NCBI GenBank assembly: GCA_037044955.1
Contig: JBAOHX010000002.1
Span: 310,001-374,000 of the forward strand
Origin: JAJXWB01 sp037044955
GTDB lineage: Bacteria; Pseudomonadota; Alphaproteobacteria; Rhizobiales; Beijerinckiaceae
Length of the DNA: 64,000 bases
Direction: 5' to 3'
The notes under the pieces were generated by a model. It saw nothing but the letters and a program-made list of their open reading frames with translations. It was not told the DNA's origin and searched no databases. Below, in pieces: positions 15,954 through 24,362 of this stretch (positions are counted from its first letter, which is position 1; each line of letters opens with the position of its first letter). Both the position numbers and the translations under genes were made by a program.

Positions 15954-17814
15954 CATCCTTCCCGCGCTCGAACCGCAGCTTCTGGCCGCCGACATTACAT
16001 TGCCGCAACTTCTGCGCGTCCGCGCTCATGCGCATCCAGACGCTCTGGCGATCCGCGAAAAGGAACACGGGATATGGAAGCGCTTCACCTGGGCGCATTA
16101 CTACGAGACAGCGCGGCTCGTCGCTTTCGGCCTCGTCTCGCTCGGGCTGAAGCGAGGCGACCGTATTGCGATCGCCAGCGAGAATACGCCGGAATGGTAT
16201 TATTGCGATCTCGGCGCCGAGATGATCGGCGCCGTCGTCGTCGGCGTCTACCCGACAAATCCGTGGCCGGAACTTCAGTATATCGTCCATCATTGTGGCG
16301 CGCGCGTCGTGATCGCTGGGGACCAGGAGCAGACCGACAAGGTCCTGGACGCTCTAAATAACGAAAACGGCCTCCCCGCCGTCGAGGCGATCGCCTGCGT
16401 CGACATGAAGGGCATGCGTAACTACCGCGATGAACGTCTCATGTCGTTCGACGCGCTTGTCGATCGCGGGCGCACGTGGCTGGTTGAACATCCCGACGCG
16501 GGTCGCGAGCTCGACATGGCGATCGACGAGGCGCACCCGGACGATGTCGCGATCATGGTCTACACGTCAGGTACAACCGGCCCGCCAAAGGGAGCGATGC
16601 TGTCGCATCGAAATCTGGTTTACGCGGCCGATCGCTTCGCCCGGGCGACAGGTTTTGCGGGACGTCGCTTCGAGGCGGTATGCTATCTGCCGCTCTGCCA
16701 CGTCGCGGAGCGCTGCTATTCGATGGTTACGCAACTCGTGCTCGGCGGCGTTGTTAACTTCGCCGAGTCGATCGACACGGTGGCTGCGAATGTTCGTGAA
16801 ATCGCGCCGACCTTCTTCGTCGGGGTGCCGCGCATCTATGAAAAGATGCAGCAGAATTTTCTGTTCCGATTGGGGGATGGCAACTGGTTGCAGCGAAAGG
16901 CCGCCAATTGGTCGCTTAGACGCGGTCGCAGCCTCTCCGCCCGCCGCCAGGAGGGCAAGGCAGGGATCTTGGATCGGTCGGAGTTCGGTCTCCATTGGCT
17001 CCTGTTGTATCGCAATCTTCAGAAGTTCATGGGGCTCGATCGCAGTCTTGTCCGACTTTGCGCGGGCGCCGCGGTGTCGCCGGAAACCATCCGCTTCTTC
17101 GACATCATCGGCATTCCAGTGTCGCAGGGCTATGGCCTGACCGAATGCGGCGGCGTCGGTTTCGTGCAGACGTCGAAGGCCATGCGCATCGGCGCGGCCG
17201 GCCTCCCGCTCGAAGGTACGGAATGGAAGCTCTTGCCCGATGGCGAGATCGCGCTGCGCAGTCCCGGCGTCTTCAAGGGCTATTTCCTCGACGATTCCGC
17301 TTCGAAGTCCACGATTGACGACGAGGGCTGGCTGCATTCGGGCGACATCGTGGAGGTGCTCGACAATGGCGAGATCGCCGTCGTCGACCGCAAGAAGGCG
17401 ATCATCATCACGTCGGGCGGCAAGAATATCGCGCCTTCCGAGATCGAGAATTCGCTGAAGGACACGGGCCTCATCAAGGAGGCCATCGTCGTCGGCGAGG
17501 GCCGCAAGTTCCTGGGCGCGCTGATCCAGATCGACTACGATTCCGTCGGCCGCTGGGCGCGCGACAACGGCCTCGCCTACACCAACTACAAGTCGCTGGC
17601 GCAATTGCCAGAGACGGTCGATTTGATCGACGGCCTCGTGCGCGAGACCAACTCGAAATTCGCGCGCGTCGAGAACATCCGCAAGTTCGTGATCCTCGAC
17701 AAGGAACTCGACCATGACGATGGCGAACTGACCGCGACGCAGAAGGTCCGCCGCAACATCATCAACAAGAAATTCGCGCGCGAATTGCAGATCATCTACG
17801 GGGCGCAGGCATGA
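15940..17814 (+). CDS. Long-chain-type acyl-CoA synthetase embedded in the ABC operon
   Basis: A 624-residue AMP-forming ligase of the FadD15/long-chain subgroup, larger than the other ligases here. Key motifs are YTSGTTGPPKGAMLSH near residue 207, YGLTECGG near 399, GWLHSGDI near 464 and DRKKAIIITSGGKNIAP near 483. The C-terminal ELTATQKVRRN lacks the canonical PxxxGKxxR wording but keeps a Lys in the expected region. It overlaps the ATPase gene upstream and shares ATGA with the permease downstream. This suggests vectorial activation: the imported acid is trapped as a CoA ester at the membrane. The substrate is unknown, probably an aromatic or arylaliphatic acid. Confidence 0.83.
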   Translation: MSRADILPALEPQLLAADITLPQLLRVRAHAHPDALAIREKEHGIWKRFTWAHYYETARLVAFGLVSLGLKRGDRIAIASENTPEWYYCDLGAEMIGAVVVGVYPTNPWPELQYIVHHCGARVVIAGDQEQTDKVLDALNNENGLPAVEAIACVDMKGMRNYRDERLMSFDALVDRGRTWLVEHPDAGRELDMAIDEAHPDDVAIMVYTSGTTGPPKGAMLSHRNLVYAADRFARATGFAGRRFEAVCYLPLCHVAERCYSMVTQLVLGGVVNFAESIDTVAANVREIAPTFFVGVPRIYEKMQQNFLFRLGDGNWLQRKAANWSLRRGRSLSARRQEGKAGILDRSEFGLHWLLLYRNLQKFMGLDRSLVRLCAGAAVSPETIRFFDIIGIPVSQGYGLTECGGVGFVQTSKAMRIGAAGLPLEGTEWKLLPDGEIALRSPGVFKGYFLDDSASKSTIDDEGWLHSGDIVEVLDNGEIAVVDRKKAIIITSGGKNIAPSEIENSLKDTGLIKEAIVVGEGRKFLGALIQIDYDSVGRWARDNGLAYTNYKSLAQLPETVDLIDGLVRETNSKFARVENIRKFVILDKELDHDDGELTATQKVRRNIINKKFARELQIIYGAQA

Positions 17815-18683
17815 AACTGCTCGCTGACCTGCTTGCGTCGGGCATAGCCATCGGCGCCATCTACGGCCTGATCGCCATGGGCTTCGCCATCATCTACAAG
17901 GCGACAGGCCTCGTGAATTTCGCCGAGGGCGAAATGTCGATGATAACAGCCTACATCGCCTGGACGATCGCGACCACGCTGTCGGGGAATGTCTTCGTTG
18001 TCGTCGCCGGCTCGATTGTCGCGGGCGTGCTGCTGGGCCTCGTGGTCGAGCGTTTCATCATGCGACCCATGCTCGGCGAACCCATATTCTCCACGGTGCT
18101 CGTCACCATCGGCGTCGCGGTCGTCCTGCGCTCGCTCATCACGCTGATCTGGGACGCCTACCCGCACGCGCTCGATGTCGGCGTCGGCAAGGGCGTCGCG
18201 CATCTGGCCGGCGTCGGCCTGCGGACGGCGCAGGTCGCCGCCGTCCTCACGCTGCTCGCCATCATGGCGGCCTTCTACGCCTTCTTCCGCTACAGCAAGG
18301 TCGGCGTCGCCATGCGCGCGGTCGCCGCCGACGATCGCACCGCCCTGCTCATGGGCGTGTCCGCGCATCGCATCCACGCCATCGCATGGGGTTGCTCGTC
18401 GGCGATCGCCGGCATCGCCGGCGTTCTGTTCGCGCTCGTCTACGATCTCTCGCCGGCCATGTTCCAGATCGGGCTCAAGAGCTTCCCGGCGACGATCCTC
18501 GGCGGCCTCGACGCCGTCAACGGCTCCGGCTTCGGCGGTGTGCTCATCGGAATCGTCGAAAATCTCGCCGGCGGCTATCTCGGCTCCGGCATGAAGGACG
18601 TCGCGGGCTTCCTGATGATCATCGTCGTCCTCATGGTGCAGCCGTTCGGCCTGTTCGGCGAGCGCGAGATCGTGAGGGTCTGA
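17811..18683 (+). CDS. Branched-chain-type ABC transporter permease (LivH-like)
   Basis: A 290-residue inner-membrane permease with about eight hydrophobic segments. The N-terminal LASGIAIGAIYGLIAMGFAI and the EGEMSM stretch that follows are standard for LivH. The EAA-like loop GVSAHRIHAIAWGCSSAIAG contacts the ATPases. The ATG overlaps the ligase stop, and the TGA overlaps the ATG of the second permease, so the genes are translated in series. Confidence 0.87.
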   Translation: MKLLADLLASGIAIGAIYGLIAMGFAIIYKATGLVNFAEGEMSMITAYIAWTIATTLSGNVFVVVAGSIVAGVLLGLVVERFIMRPMLGEPIFSTVLVTIGVAVVLRSLITLIWDAYPHALDVGVGKGVAHLAGVGLRTAQVAAVLTLLAIMAAFYAFFRYSKVGVAMRAVAADDRTALLMGVSAHRIHAIAWGCSSAIAGIAGVLFALVYDLSPAMFQIGLKSFPATILGGLDAVNGSGFGGVLIGIVENLAGGYLGSGMKDVAGFLMIIVVLMVQPFGLFGEREIVRV

Positions 18684-19729
18684 TGCGCAGCGGCGATTTC
18701 AAGGAAACCTACGCCGATCTCGTCATTCTGTCGGATTCCCGGCTCGTCTGGGGCTGGGGCGCGGCGCTGCTCGTCGCGCTCGTCGTCGCGCCCTTCCATG
18801 TCAACGCCTATGTGCTGTCGCTGCTGACGCTCGTCTTCATCACCGCCACCGGCGCGCTCGGGCTCAACCTGCTCACCGGCATGACCGGCCTGATTTCGCT
18901 CGGCCATGCGGGCTTCCTGCTGCTCGGCGCCTACGGTTATGCGATCGCGGTGGCGAAATATCATTATCCGCCGCTCGTCGGTTTTCTCTGCGCCGGCCTT
19001 GCGCCCGCCGTCTTCGCCATCGTCGTCGGCCTGCCGTCGCTGCGCCTGCGCGGCCTCTATCTCGCCATCACCACGCTCGCCTTTTCCTACATCATCGCCA
19101 ATCTCATTCTGGAGGCGCGCTCCTTCACCGGCGGCGCGCGTGGCCTGACCGTGCTGCGGCCGGAAATGTTCGGGCTCGATTTTTCCAGCGACCCAGCCTT
19201 CGCCCTGCTCTGTCTTTTCGTCGCCGTGCTCACGTTGTTCGCCTGCCTGAATATTTCACGCAGCAGGATCGGGCGCGCGTTCATGGCCATCCGCGACAAC
19301 GACATTGCGGCGCGCACCATGGGCGTCAATCTGCAAGCCTTCAAACTCTATGCCTTCATGACCAGCGCGCTCATCACCGGCCTCGCCGGGGCGCTGATGG
19401 GCATCTATCTCAGCTTCGTCAGCGTCGAGGGCTTTCCCTTCCTGCTGTCGATCGAGGCGCTCGCCATTCTCATCGTCGGCGGCCTCGGCTCATCGCTCGG
19501 CGTCGTGCTCGGCACGGTGTTCATCGTGCTCCTGCCTGAAGCGATCCGCATTCTCTTCGGCCTGTTTGGCGGCGGGCTCGAAAAGATCCTGTCGACCGGC
19601 GTGCACGAGGTCAAAAGCATCGCCTACGGCGTCATCATCATTCTGGCCTTGCGCTTCGAGCCGCGCGGCCTCGTCGGCGTCTGGCGCGACATCAGGCGGC
19701 TCTGGACACACTGGCCGCTGAAATATTGA
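18683..19729 (+). CDS. Branched-chain-type ABC transporter permease (LivM-like)
   Basis: A 348-residue permease with about ten membrane segments. Typical LivM wording is present: ALGLNLLTGMTGLISLGHAG near residue 55 and RAFMAIRDNDIAARTMGVN near 195, the cytoplasmic coupling loop. The start at 18683 shares the A of the TGA of the previous gene. It completes the membrane part of the transporter. Confidence 0.87.
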   Translation: MRSGDFKETYADLVILSDSRLVWGWGAALLVALVVAPFHVNAYVLSLLTLVFITATGALGLNLLTGMTGLISLGHAGFLLLGAYGYAIAVAKYHYPPLVGFLCAGLAPAVFAIVVGLPSLRLRGLYLAITTLAFSYIIANLILEARSFTGGARGLTVLRPEMFGLDFSSDPAFALLCLFVAVLTLFACLNISRSRIGRAFMAIRDNDIAARTMGVNLQAFKLYAFMTSALITGLAGALMGIYLSFVSVEGFPFLLSIEALAILIVGGLGSSLGVVLGTVFIVLLPEAIRILFGLFGGGLEKILSTGVHEVKSIAYGVIIILALRFEPRGLVGVWRDIRRLWTHWPLKY

Positions 19730-19752
19730 TTGACTACGAGGGAGGGAAGACC

Positions 19753-20901
19753 ATGAAGAAGCATTTCGTCACGGCATTGGCTGCGTTGTTGTCATGCGCT
19801 CCGGCGGCGTTCGCTGCGGAGCAAGGGATCACCGATACGGAGATCGTGATCGGCGAGGTCAATCCCTATACGGGGCCGCCCGCGCTCCTTGGAAAGGCGC
19901 ATACGATCGGTATGCAGATGGCTTTCGCCGAAGCCAACGCCACGGGCGTCAACGGCCGCAAGCTCAAGCTGCTCACCGAAGACGACGGCTACGTCACCGC
20001 GCGCACCTTGCAGGGCGTGCGCAAGCTCGTCGATGTCGACAAGGTCTTCGCCATCACCGGCATTTCCGGCACGGGCCAGTCGACCGCCGCCATGCCGATC
20101 CTCGAAAAATCCGGGATTCCCACCATCATCAGCGTCGCGCCAACGCCGGCGCAATTCGACCCGCCGCGCAAGAATGTCTTCGTAGTGGGACAGGTCTATA
20201 GCGAAGGCATCAGGGAGTTGACGCGCTTTCTCGCCGAGAAGCATCCCGGCAAGAAATGGGCGATCGTGACGCAGGACGACGATTATGGCCTGGTCGTGCG
20301 CGAAGGTTTTGACGCCGCCGCGAAGGAAAAGAAGATCAATGTTGTCTATTCGGCGGATTACAAAAAGGGCCAGACCGACTTCGCCTCGGAAATGTTGCGA
20401 CTGAAGGAATCGGGTGCTGAAGTTTTCCTCGCTGGCGGCATCATCAGCGAGAACGTCGCTATGCTGAAGGAACTTGAAAAGCTGAACTACAAGCCGACGA
20501 CCGGCATCTTCTGGCCGGGACGGCTGGAGGTCGTCCTCAAGCTCGCGGGTCCCGCCAGCGATGGGCTATATGCGGTCGATTATGTTGAGCCTTTGGCGGG
20601 ACCGGCCGGCAAGGCGTTCCTCGAGAAAGCAAAGTCATTGCTGCCGGAAAACGACGTCAAGGCGATCAACCGCTACACCGAAGTAGGCTATGCGGCCGGA
20701 CGAGTGCTCGTTGAGGCGATCCGGCGTTGCGGCGCAGCCGTCACTCGCGATTGCGTGATCGCGGAAATGGAGAAAACCAAGGACCTCCAAACCGGCGCAA
20801 TGGCGCCGATTAGCTTTGGCGCCGGCAAACGGTTTTCGGCCCAGAAAGTTCAGATGATGAAAGCCGATTACGGAACGCTCAGCTATAAGCCGGTGGACTG
20901 A
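19753..20901 (+). CDS. Periplasmic binding protein of the ABC operon
   Basis: A 382-residue type I periplasmic binding protein. A Sec signal peptide covers residues 1-20 and probably ends at AFA/AE. EIVIGEVNPYTGPPALLGKA and MAFAEANATGVNGRKLKLLT follow the family pattern, and IVTQDDDYGLVVREGFDAA marks the second lobe. GGAGGG at 19741-19746 fixes the ATG at 19753; an in-frame TTG at 19726 was rejected. It is the last gene of the transporter operon, a paralogue of the binding protein at 11924, so the transporter may use two ligand spectra. Confidence 0.86.
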   Translation: MKKHFVTALAALLSCAPAAFAAEQGITDTEIVIGEVNPYTGPPALLGKAHTIGMQMAFAEANATGVNGRKLKLLTEDDGYVTARTLQGVRKLVDVDKVFAITGISGTGQSTAAMPILEKSGIPTIISVAPTPAQFDPPRKNVFVVGQVYSEGIRELTRFLAEKHPGKKWAIVTQDDDYGLVVREGFDAAAKEKKINVVYSADYKKGQTDFASEMLRLKESGAEVFLAGGIISENVAMLKELEKLNYKPTTGIFWPGRLEVVLKLAGPASDGLYAVDYVEPLAGPAGKAFLEKAKSLLPENDVKAINRYTEVGYAAGRVLVEAIRRCGAAVTRDCVIAEMEKTKDLQTGAMAPISFGAGKRFSAQKVQMMKADYGTLSYKPVD

Positions 20902-20963
20902 CGCCGGCTTTTCGACCATGCCGCTCGCCCGCTTGATGCGGGCGAGCGGATATGCTAATAATA

Positions 20964-20975
20964 GACCGAATGGTC
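20964..20975. promoter_or_regulatory. GACC-N4-GGTC operator before the Rieske dioxygenase
   Basis: GACCGAATGGTC is the exact reverse complement of the site at 9987-9998. It lies 35 bases before the GTG of the dioxygenase alpha gene. The exact 12-base sharing between two promoters 11 kb apart supports a common repressor. Confidence 0.6.
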
Positions 20976-21010
20976 GGCTTATCTACTGAGCGAGAAAAGG
21001 GAGACGCTCT

Positions 21011-22270
21011 GTGAACATGATGGCTCGCGCGCCCGAATGGGGCGACATGATCCTGCCCGACCGCGTGCGCGGCGCGCTCTATCGCGATCCCGCGATCTTC
21101 GAGCTCGAGCTCGAGAAGATCTGGTACCGCACCTGGGTCTATGTCGGCCACGAGAGCGAGATCCCCAACGCGCACGACTATGTGCTCAAGTCCATCGGCC
21201 TGCAGCCGATCATCATGAGCCGCGGCGCCGACGGCGCGGTTCATCTGCTGCTCAACCGCTGCACGCATCGCGGCAACCAGGTCTGCCCGAAGGAGCGTGG
21301 CAATTCGCCGATGCACACCTGCCCCTTCCACGCCTGGAATTTCGGCAGCGACGGCAAGCTGCTCGGCTACGCCTTTCCCGAGGGCTACGAAGGCCTCGAC
21401 AAGTCGAAGCACGGCCTTGGCCGCGTGCCGCGCGTCGCCTCCTACCGCGGCTTCGTCTTCGGCTCCTTCGCGGCGGACGGCCCGAGCCTCGAGGAACATC
21501 TCGGCGGCGCGGCCGAGACGCTCGACCGCGTCTGCCTCAACGCGCCCGAAGGCGAGATCGAGATCACCGCGGGCTTCCTCAAGCATCGCGTGAAGGCGAA
21601 CTGGAAGTTCATCCTCGAGAACGAGACGGACGGCTATCATCCGGCCTTCGTCCATTCCTCGATCTTCAGCGTCGCCGACAGTGCCATCGGCGGCCTCTAT
21701 GGCGCCAAGTCGACCGCGCTCACGCGCGACTACGGCAACGGCCATACCGAGATCGATCTGCGGCCGGAGTTCCGCAAGCGCGACGCCATCCTGAGCTGGT
21801 TCGGCACGACACCCGACAAGCTGCCCGACTACGTGTCGCGCATGAACGCCGCCTACGGCGAGAAGAAGGCGCGCGAAATCATGATCGACGGCACGCCGCA
21901 TGTCATGATCTTCCCCAACCTCTTCGTCGCCGAAATCCAGATGTTCGTCATCCAACCGATGAGCGTGAACGAGAGCGTGCAGCACGTCACCGCCCTGCAA
22001 TTCAAGGGCGCGCCGGACTTCAACCGCCGCATGCGCCAGCAGACCATGGGCTCGGTCGGCCCCGCCGGCTTCCTACTCGCCGACGATTCCGAAATGTACG
22101 AGCGCACGCAGCGCGGCATGGAGGCGCATGACACCGACTGGGTGTTCCTCGGTCGCGGCGAGCACCGCGAACGGCGTGACGACAATGGCTTCATCGTCTC
22201 CCACGCGACCGACGAAGTGCCCTCGCGCGGCATCTGGAAGCATTACCGCTCGTTGATGGAGCAGCCGTGA
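21011..22270 (+). CDS. Rieske non-heme iron dioxygenase, large (alpha) subunit
   Basis: A 419-residue ring-hydroxylating oxygenase component. The Rieske cluster ligands are in RCTHRGNQVC near residue 78 and CPFHAW near residue 99 (CxH...CxxH). The catalytic iron site is ENETDGYHPAFVHSS near residue 205, with the bridging Asp and two His. Start GTG at 21011 has GGGAG seven bases before; ATGs at 21017 and 21020 are alternatives. The stop overlaps the beta subunit start. No ferredoxin or reductase partner is nearby, so electrons must come from elsewhere. It would act on an aromatic acid with oxygen, unlike the reductase in region 1. Confidence 0.9.
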   Translation: MNMMARAPEWGDMILPDRVRGALYRDPAIFELELEKIWYRTWVYVGHESEIPNAHDYVLKSIGLQPIIMSRGADGAVHLLLNRCTHRGNQVCPKERGNSPMHTCPFHAWNFGSDGKLLGYAFPEGYEGLDKSKHGLGRVPRVASYRGFVFGSFAADGPSLEEHLGGAAETLDRVCLNAPEGEIEITAGFLKHRVKANWKFILENETDGYHPAFVHSSIFSVADSAIGGLYGAKSTALTRDYGNGHTEIDLRPEFRKRDAILSWFGTTPDKLPDYVSRMNAAYGEKKAREIMIDGTPHVMIFPNLFVAEIQMFVIQPMSVNESVQHVTALQFKGAPDFNRRMRQQTMGSVGPAGFLLADDSEMYERTQRGMEAHDTDWVFLGRGEHRERRDDNGFIVSHATDEVPSRGIWKHYRSLMEQP

Positions 22271-22761
22271 TGATCGCCGCCCGCGCCGACAGCGAACTCA
22301 TGCACGACGTGGAACAGTTCCTGTTCCGCGAAGCGCGCCTCGCCGACGAGCATCGCTACGAGGAATGGGAGAACCTCTGGACCGACGACGCCATCTACTG
22401 GGTTCCCGCCAACGGCGAGAACATCGACCCGGAGATGGCGATGTCGATCATCTACGACAATCGCTCGCGCATCGGCCTTCGCGTGCGCCAGCTTCTGTCG
22501 GGCAAGCGATATACGCAGGACCCGCGCTCGAGCGTGCGTCGCATCATCGGCAATATCGAACTGCTGGGCCGCGACGGCGACGATATTCGCGTCGGCGCGA
22601 ACGCGATCGTCTTCGAATCGACCCAGCGCGGCGAGATCGTCTGGGGCTCGCGCAACGAATATACGTTGCGTCGCGCGGGCGATGGCTTCAAGCTCGCGCG
22701 CAAGAAGGTGGCGCTCGTCAACAACGACCGGGCGATCTACACCATGTCCTTCATCATCTGA
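22270..22761 (+). CDS. Ring-hydroxylating dioxygenase, small (beta) subunit
   Basis: A 163-residue cone-fold protein (SnoaL/NTF2 superfamily). Recognisable segments are FLFREARLADEHRYEEWENL near residue 18 and WTDDAIYWVPA right after it, with NRSRIGLRVRQLLSG near 70. It has a structural role and helps set substrate range in alpha3beta3 dioxygenases. The ATG at 22270 shares its A with the alpha stop codon; a GTG at 22267 is possible. The last 18 bases, including the stop, are duplicated in tandem. Confidence 0.85.
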   Translation: MIAARADSELMHDVEQFLFREARLADEHRYEEWENLWTDDAIYWVPANGENIDPEMAMSIIYDNRSRIGLRVRQLLSGKRYTQDPRSSVRRIIGNIELLGRDGDDIRVGANAIVFESTQRGEIVWGSRNEYTLRRAGDGFKLARKKVALVNNDRAIYTMSFII

Positions 22762-22779
22762 ATGTCCTTCATCATCTGA
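22744..22779 (+). repeat. 18-bp tandem duplication at the end of the beta-subunit gene
   Basis: ATGTCCTTCATCATCTGA occurs twice in immediate succession (22744-22761 and 22762-22779). The first copy encodes the last five residues and stop of the beta subunit. The second is out of the gene and itself reads as a five-codon ORF. Likely a replication-slippage event; no function is implied. Confidence 0.85.
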
Positions 22780-22791
22780 GGCCGCCGCCGC

Positions 22792-23586
22792 ATGTCATCG
22801 GATAATCTCGTTCTGACCGACGTCGCCGGCGGCGTCGCGACCATCACGCTCAATCGTCCCGACGCTTCCAACGGCATGAACGTCGATTTCCTGAAAGCGC
22901 TGTGCGAGGCGATCATGGGCCTGCACGGGCGCCCCGACGTGCGCGTGGCGCTGCTGCGCGGCGCCGGCAAGAACTTCTGCGCCGGCGGCGACGTGCACAC
23001 ATTCGCCTCCAAGGGCGAACACATGCCGGACTACCTGCGCGTGGCGACCGCCTGGTTGCAGAACGCCGTGACCGGCCTCATGCGCCTCGAAGCGCCCGTC
23101 ATCGCCGCCGTGCACGGCTTCGCGGCGGGCGGCGGCGGCTTCGGCCTCGTCTGCGCCTCCGATCTCGTCATCGCCGCCGACACGGCGAAATTGCTGGCGG
23201 GCGCGACGCGCGTCGGCATGGCGCCCGACGCCGGCGTCTCCGTCACCCTGCCGCGCATCGTCGGCCTGCGGCGCGCCGCCGAAATCGTGCTCACCAACCC
23301 GATCCTCACCGCGGCGCAGGCGAAGGACATGGGCATCGTCAACCGCGTCGTGCCGGAAGCCGAGCTGGAGAAAGCCGCGACCGCCTGGGCGCAGGAGCTT
23401 GCCGCCGGCCCGCCGAAAGCGATGGCCGCCGCCAAGCGCCTCTTGTGGTCGGGCGTCGGCACGGGCGTCGACGCCTGCCTGTCCGAAGAGGCGCGCACCG
23501 TTTCGGAACTCTCGGGAACCGCCGATGCGCGTGAAGGCCTCGCCGCCGTGATCGAACGGCGCAAGCCGGTCTTCACCGGCAAATGA
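22792..23586 (+). CDS. Enoyl-CoA hydratase/isomerase family protein
   Basis: A 264-residue crotonase. VATITLNRPDASNGMN near residue 16, RGAGKNFCAGGDVHTF near 56 and AAVHGFAAGGGGFGLVCASD near 104 give the CoA pocket and oxyanion hole. The Glu in RVVPEAELEKAATAW lies in the C-terminal helices. It resembles PaaG/PaaF-type isomerases and hydratases acting on ring-opened acyl-CoAs. It follows the dioxygenase pair by 30 bases and overlaps the next, broken, gene by 4 bases. Exact reaction unknown. Confidence 0.82.
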   Translation: MSSDNLVLTDVAGGVATITLNRPDASNGMNVDFLKALCEAIMGLHGRPDVRVALLRGAGKNFCAGGDVHTFASKGEHMPDYLRVATAWLQNAVTGLMRLEAPVIAAVHGFAAGGGGFGLVCASDLVIAADTAKLLAGATRVGMAPDAGVSVTLPRIVGLRRAAEIVLTNPILTAAQAKDMGIVNRVVPEAELEKAATAWAQELAAGPPKAMAAAKRLLWSGVGTGVDACLSEEARTVSELSGTADAREGLAAVIERRKPVFTGK

Positions 23587-24319
23587 GCGGCAGGTTCGCA
23601 GGTCGCGCGGCGCTGATAACAGGCGGCGCCAAGGGCATCGGCGCGGTTCGGTCGTCCGCGCGTTCGGCGCTGAGGTCGTGCTTGTCGTGTCCATCGCCCG
23701 CGACTGCGGGCGATTTGCGCCGATCTCGCGTTCGAGACAGGCGCCGTCTATGGCGCTACGCCGATGTCACGGATCGCGTCGCGCTGGCCGAAGCCCGTCG
23801 GCGACGCACGGCCTATTCGATATTCTCGTCAACAACGCCGGCGTCGATCAGCATGTCGTTGTTCGCCGAGACGACGCCCGAGGAATGGGGCCGGCTCGTC
23901 GGCGTCAAACGCGACTTGGTCTTTGGCGACGACCCATCTCGTCACTGCCGGCCAGTGCAGCGGGCGAGGCCGTGGGCGTATCGTCAATATCGCCTCGGAG
24001 GCCGCGCGCCTGGGCTCGCGCGGCGGCGCGGTCTATGCCGCGGCGAAAGCCACCGACCTCGCCGCGTCGCCGCTGTTCGATAAGCTCGAGAGCCTGCCGC
24101 TGTTGCTGATCCAGGTCGGCGACCGCGAGACGCTCCTCAGCGACTCCGTGAAGCTTTCCGAACGCGCGCGCCGCGGACGCGGAGACCACGATCGAAGTCT
24201 TTCCCGGCATGATTCACGTCTTTCAGCAATTTCCCCGCGAGCTGACCGAAGCGCGCGTGGCGTTGGCTTCGATCGGCGCCTTTCTGAAGACGCGCCCCGT
24301 TCACCCGTCCAATCCATGA
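23583..24319 (+). pseudogene. Chimeric pseudogene: SDR front fused to an alpha/beta-hydrolase tail
   Basis: The first 470 bases encode an SDR (RAALITGGAKGIG, then ILVNNAGVD, then RIVNIASEAARLGSRGG), but the reading frame changes at least four times. At about 24050 the SDR stops at VYAAAKA, where the catalytic Tyr-Lys would be, and continues as ASPLFDKLESLPLLLIQVGD. This, with IEVFPGMIHVFQQFP, is the end of a fold-3 esterase/lipase. Hence two genes were joined by a deletion and then decayed. The start overlaps the hydratase stop (ATGA), so the SDR once belonged to the dioxygenase operon. Confidence 0.75.
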
Positions 24320-24362
24320 GGTCGGTCGCCGTGTGGCCATTCCAGAAAGCAGGGAGCGTTCT

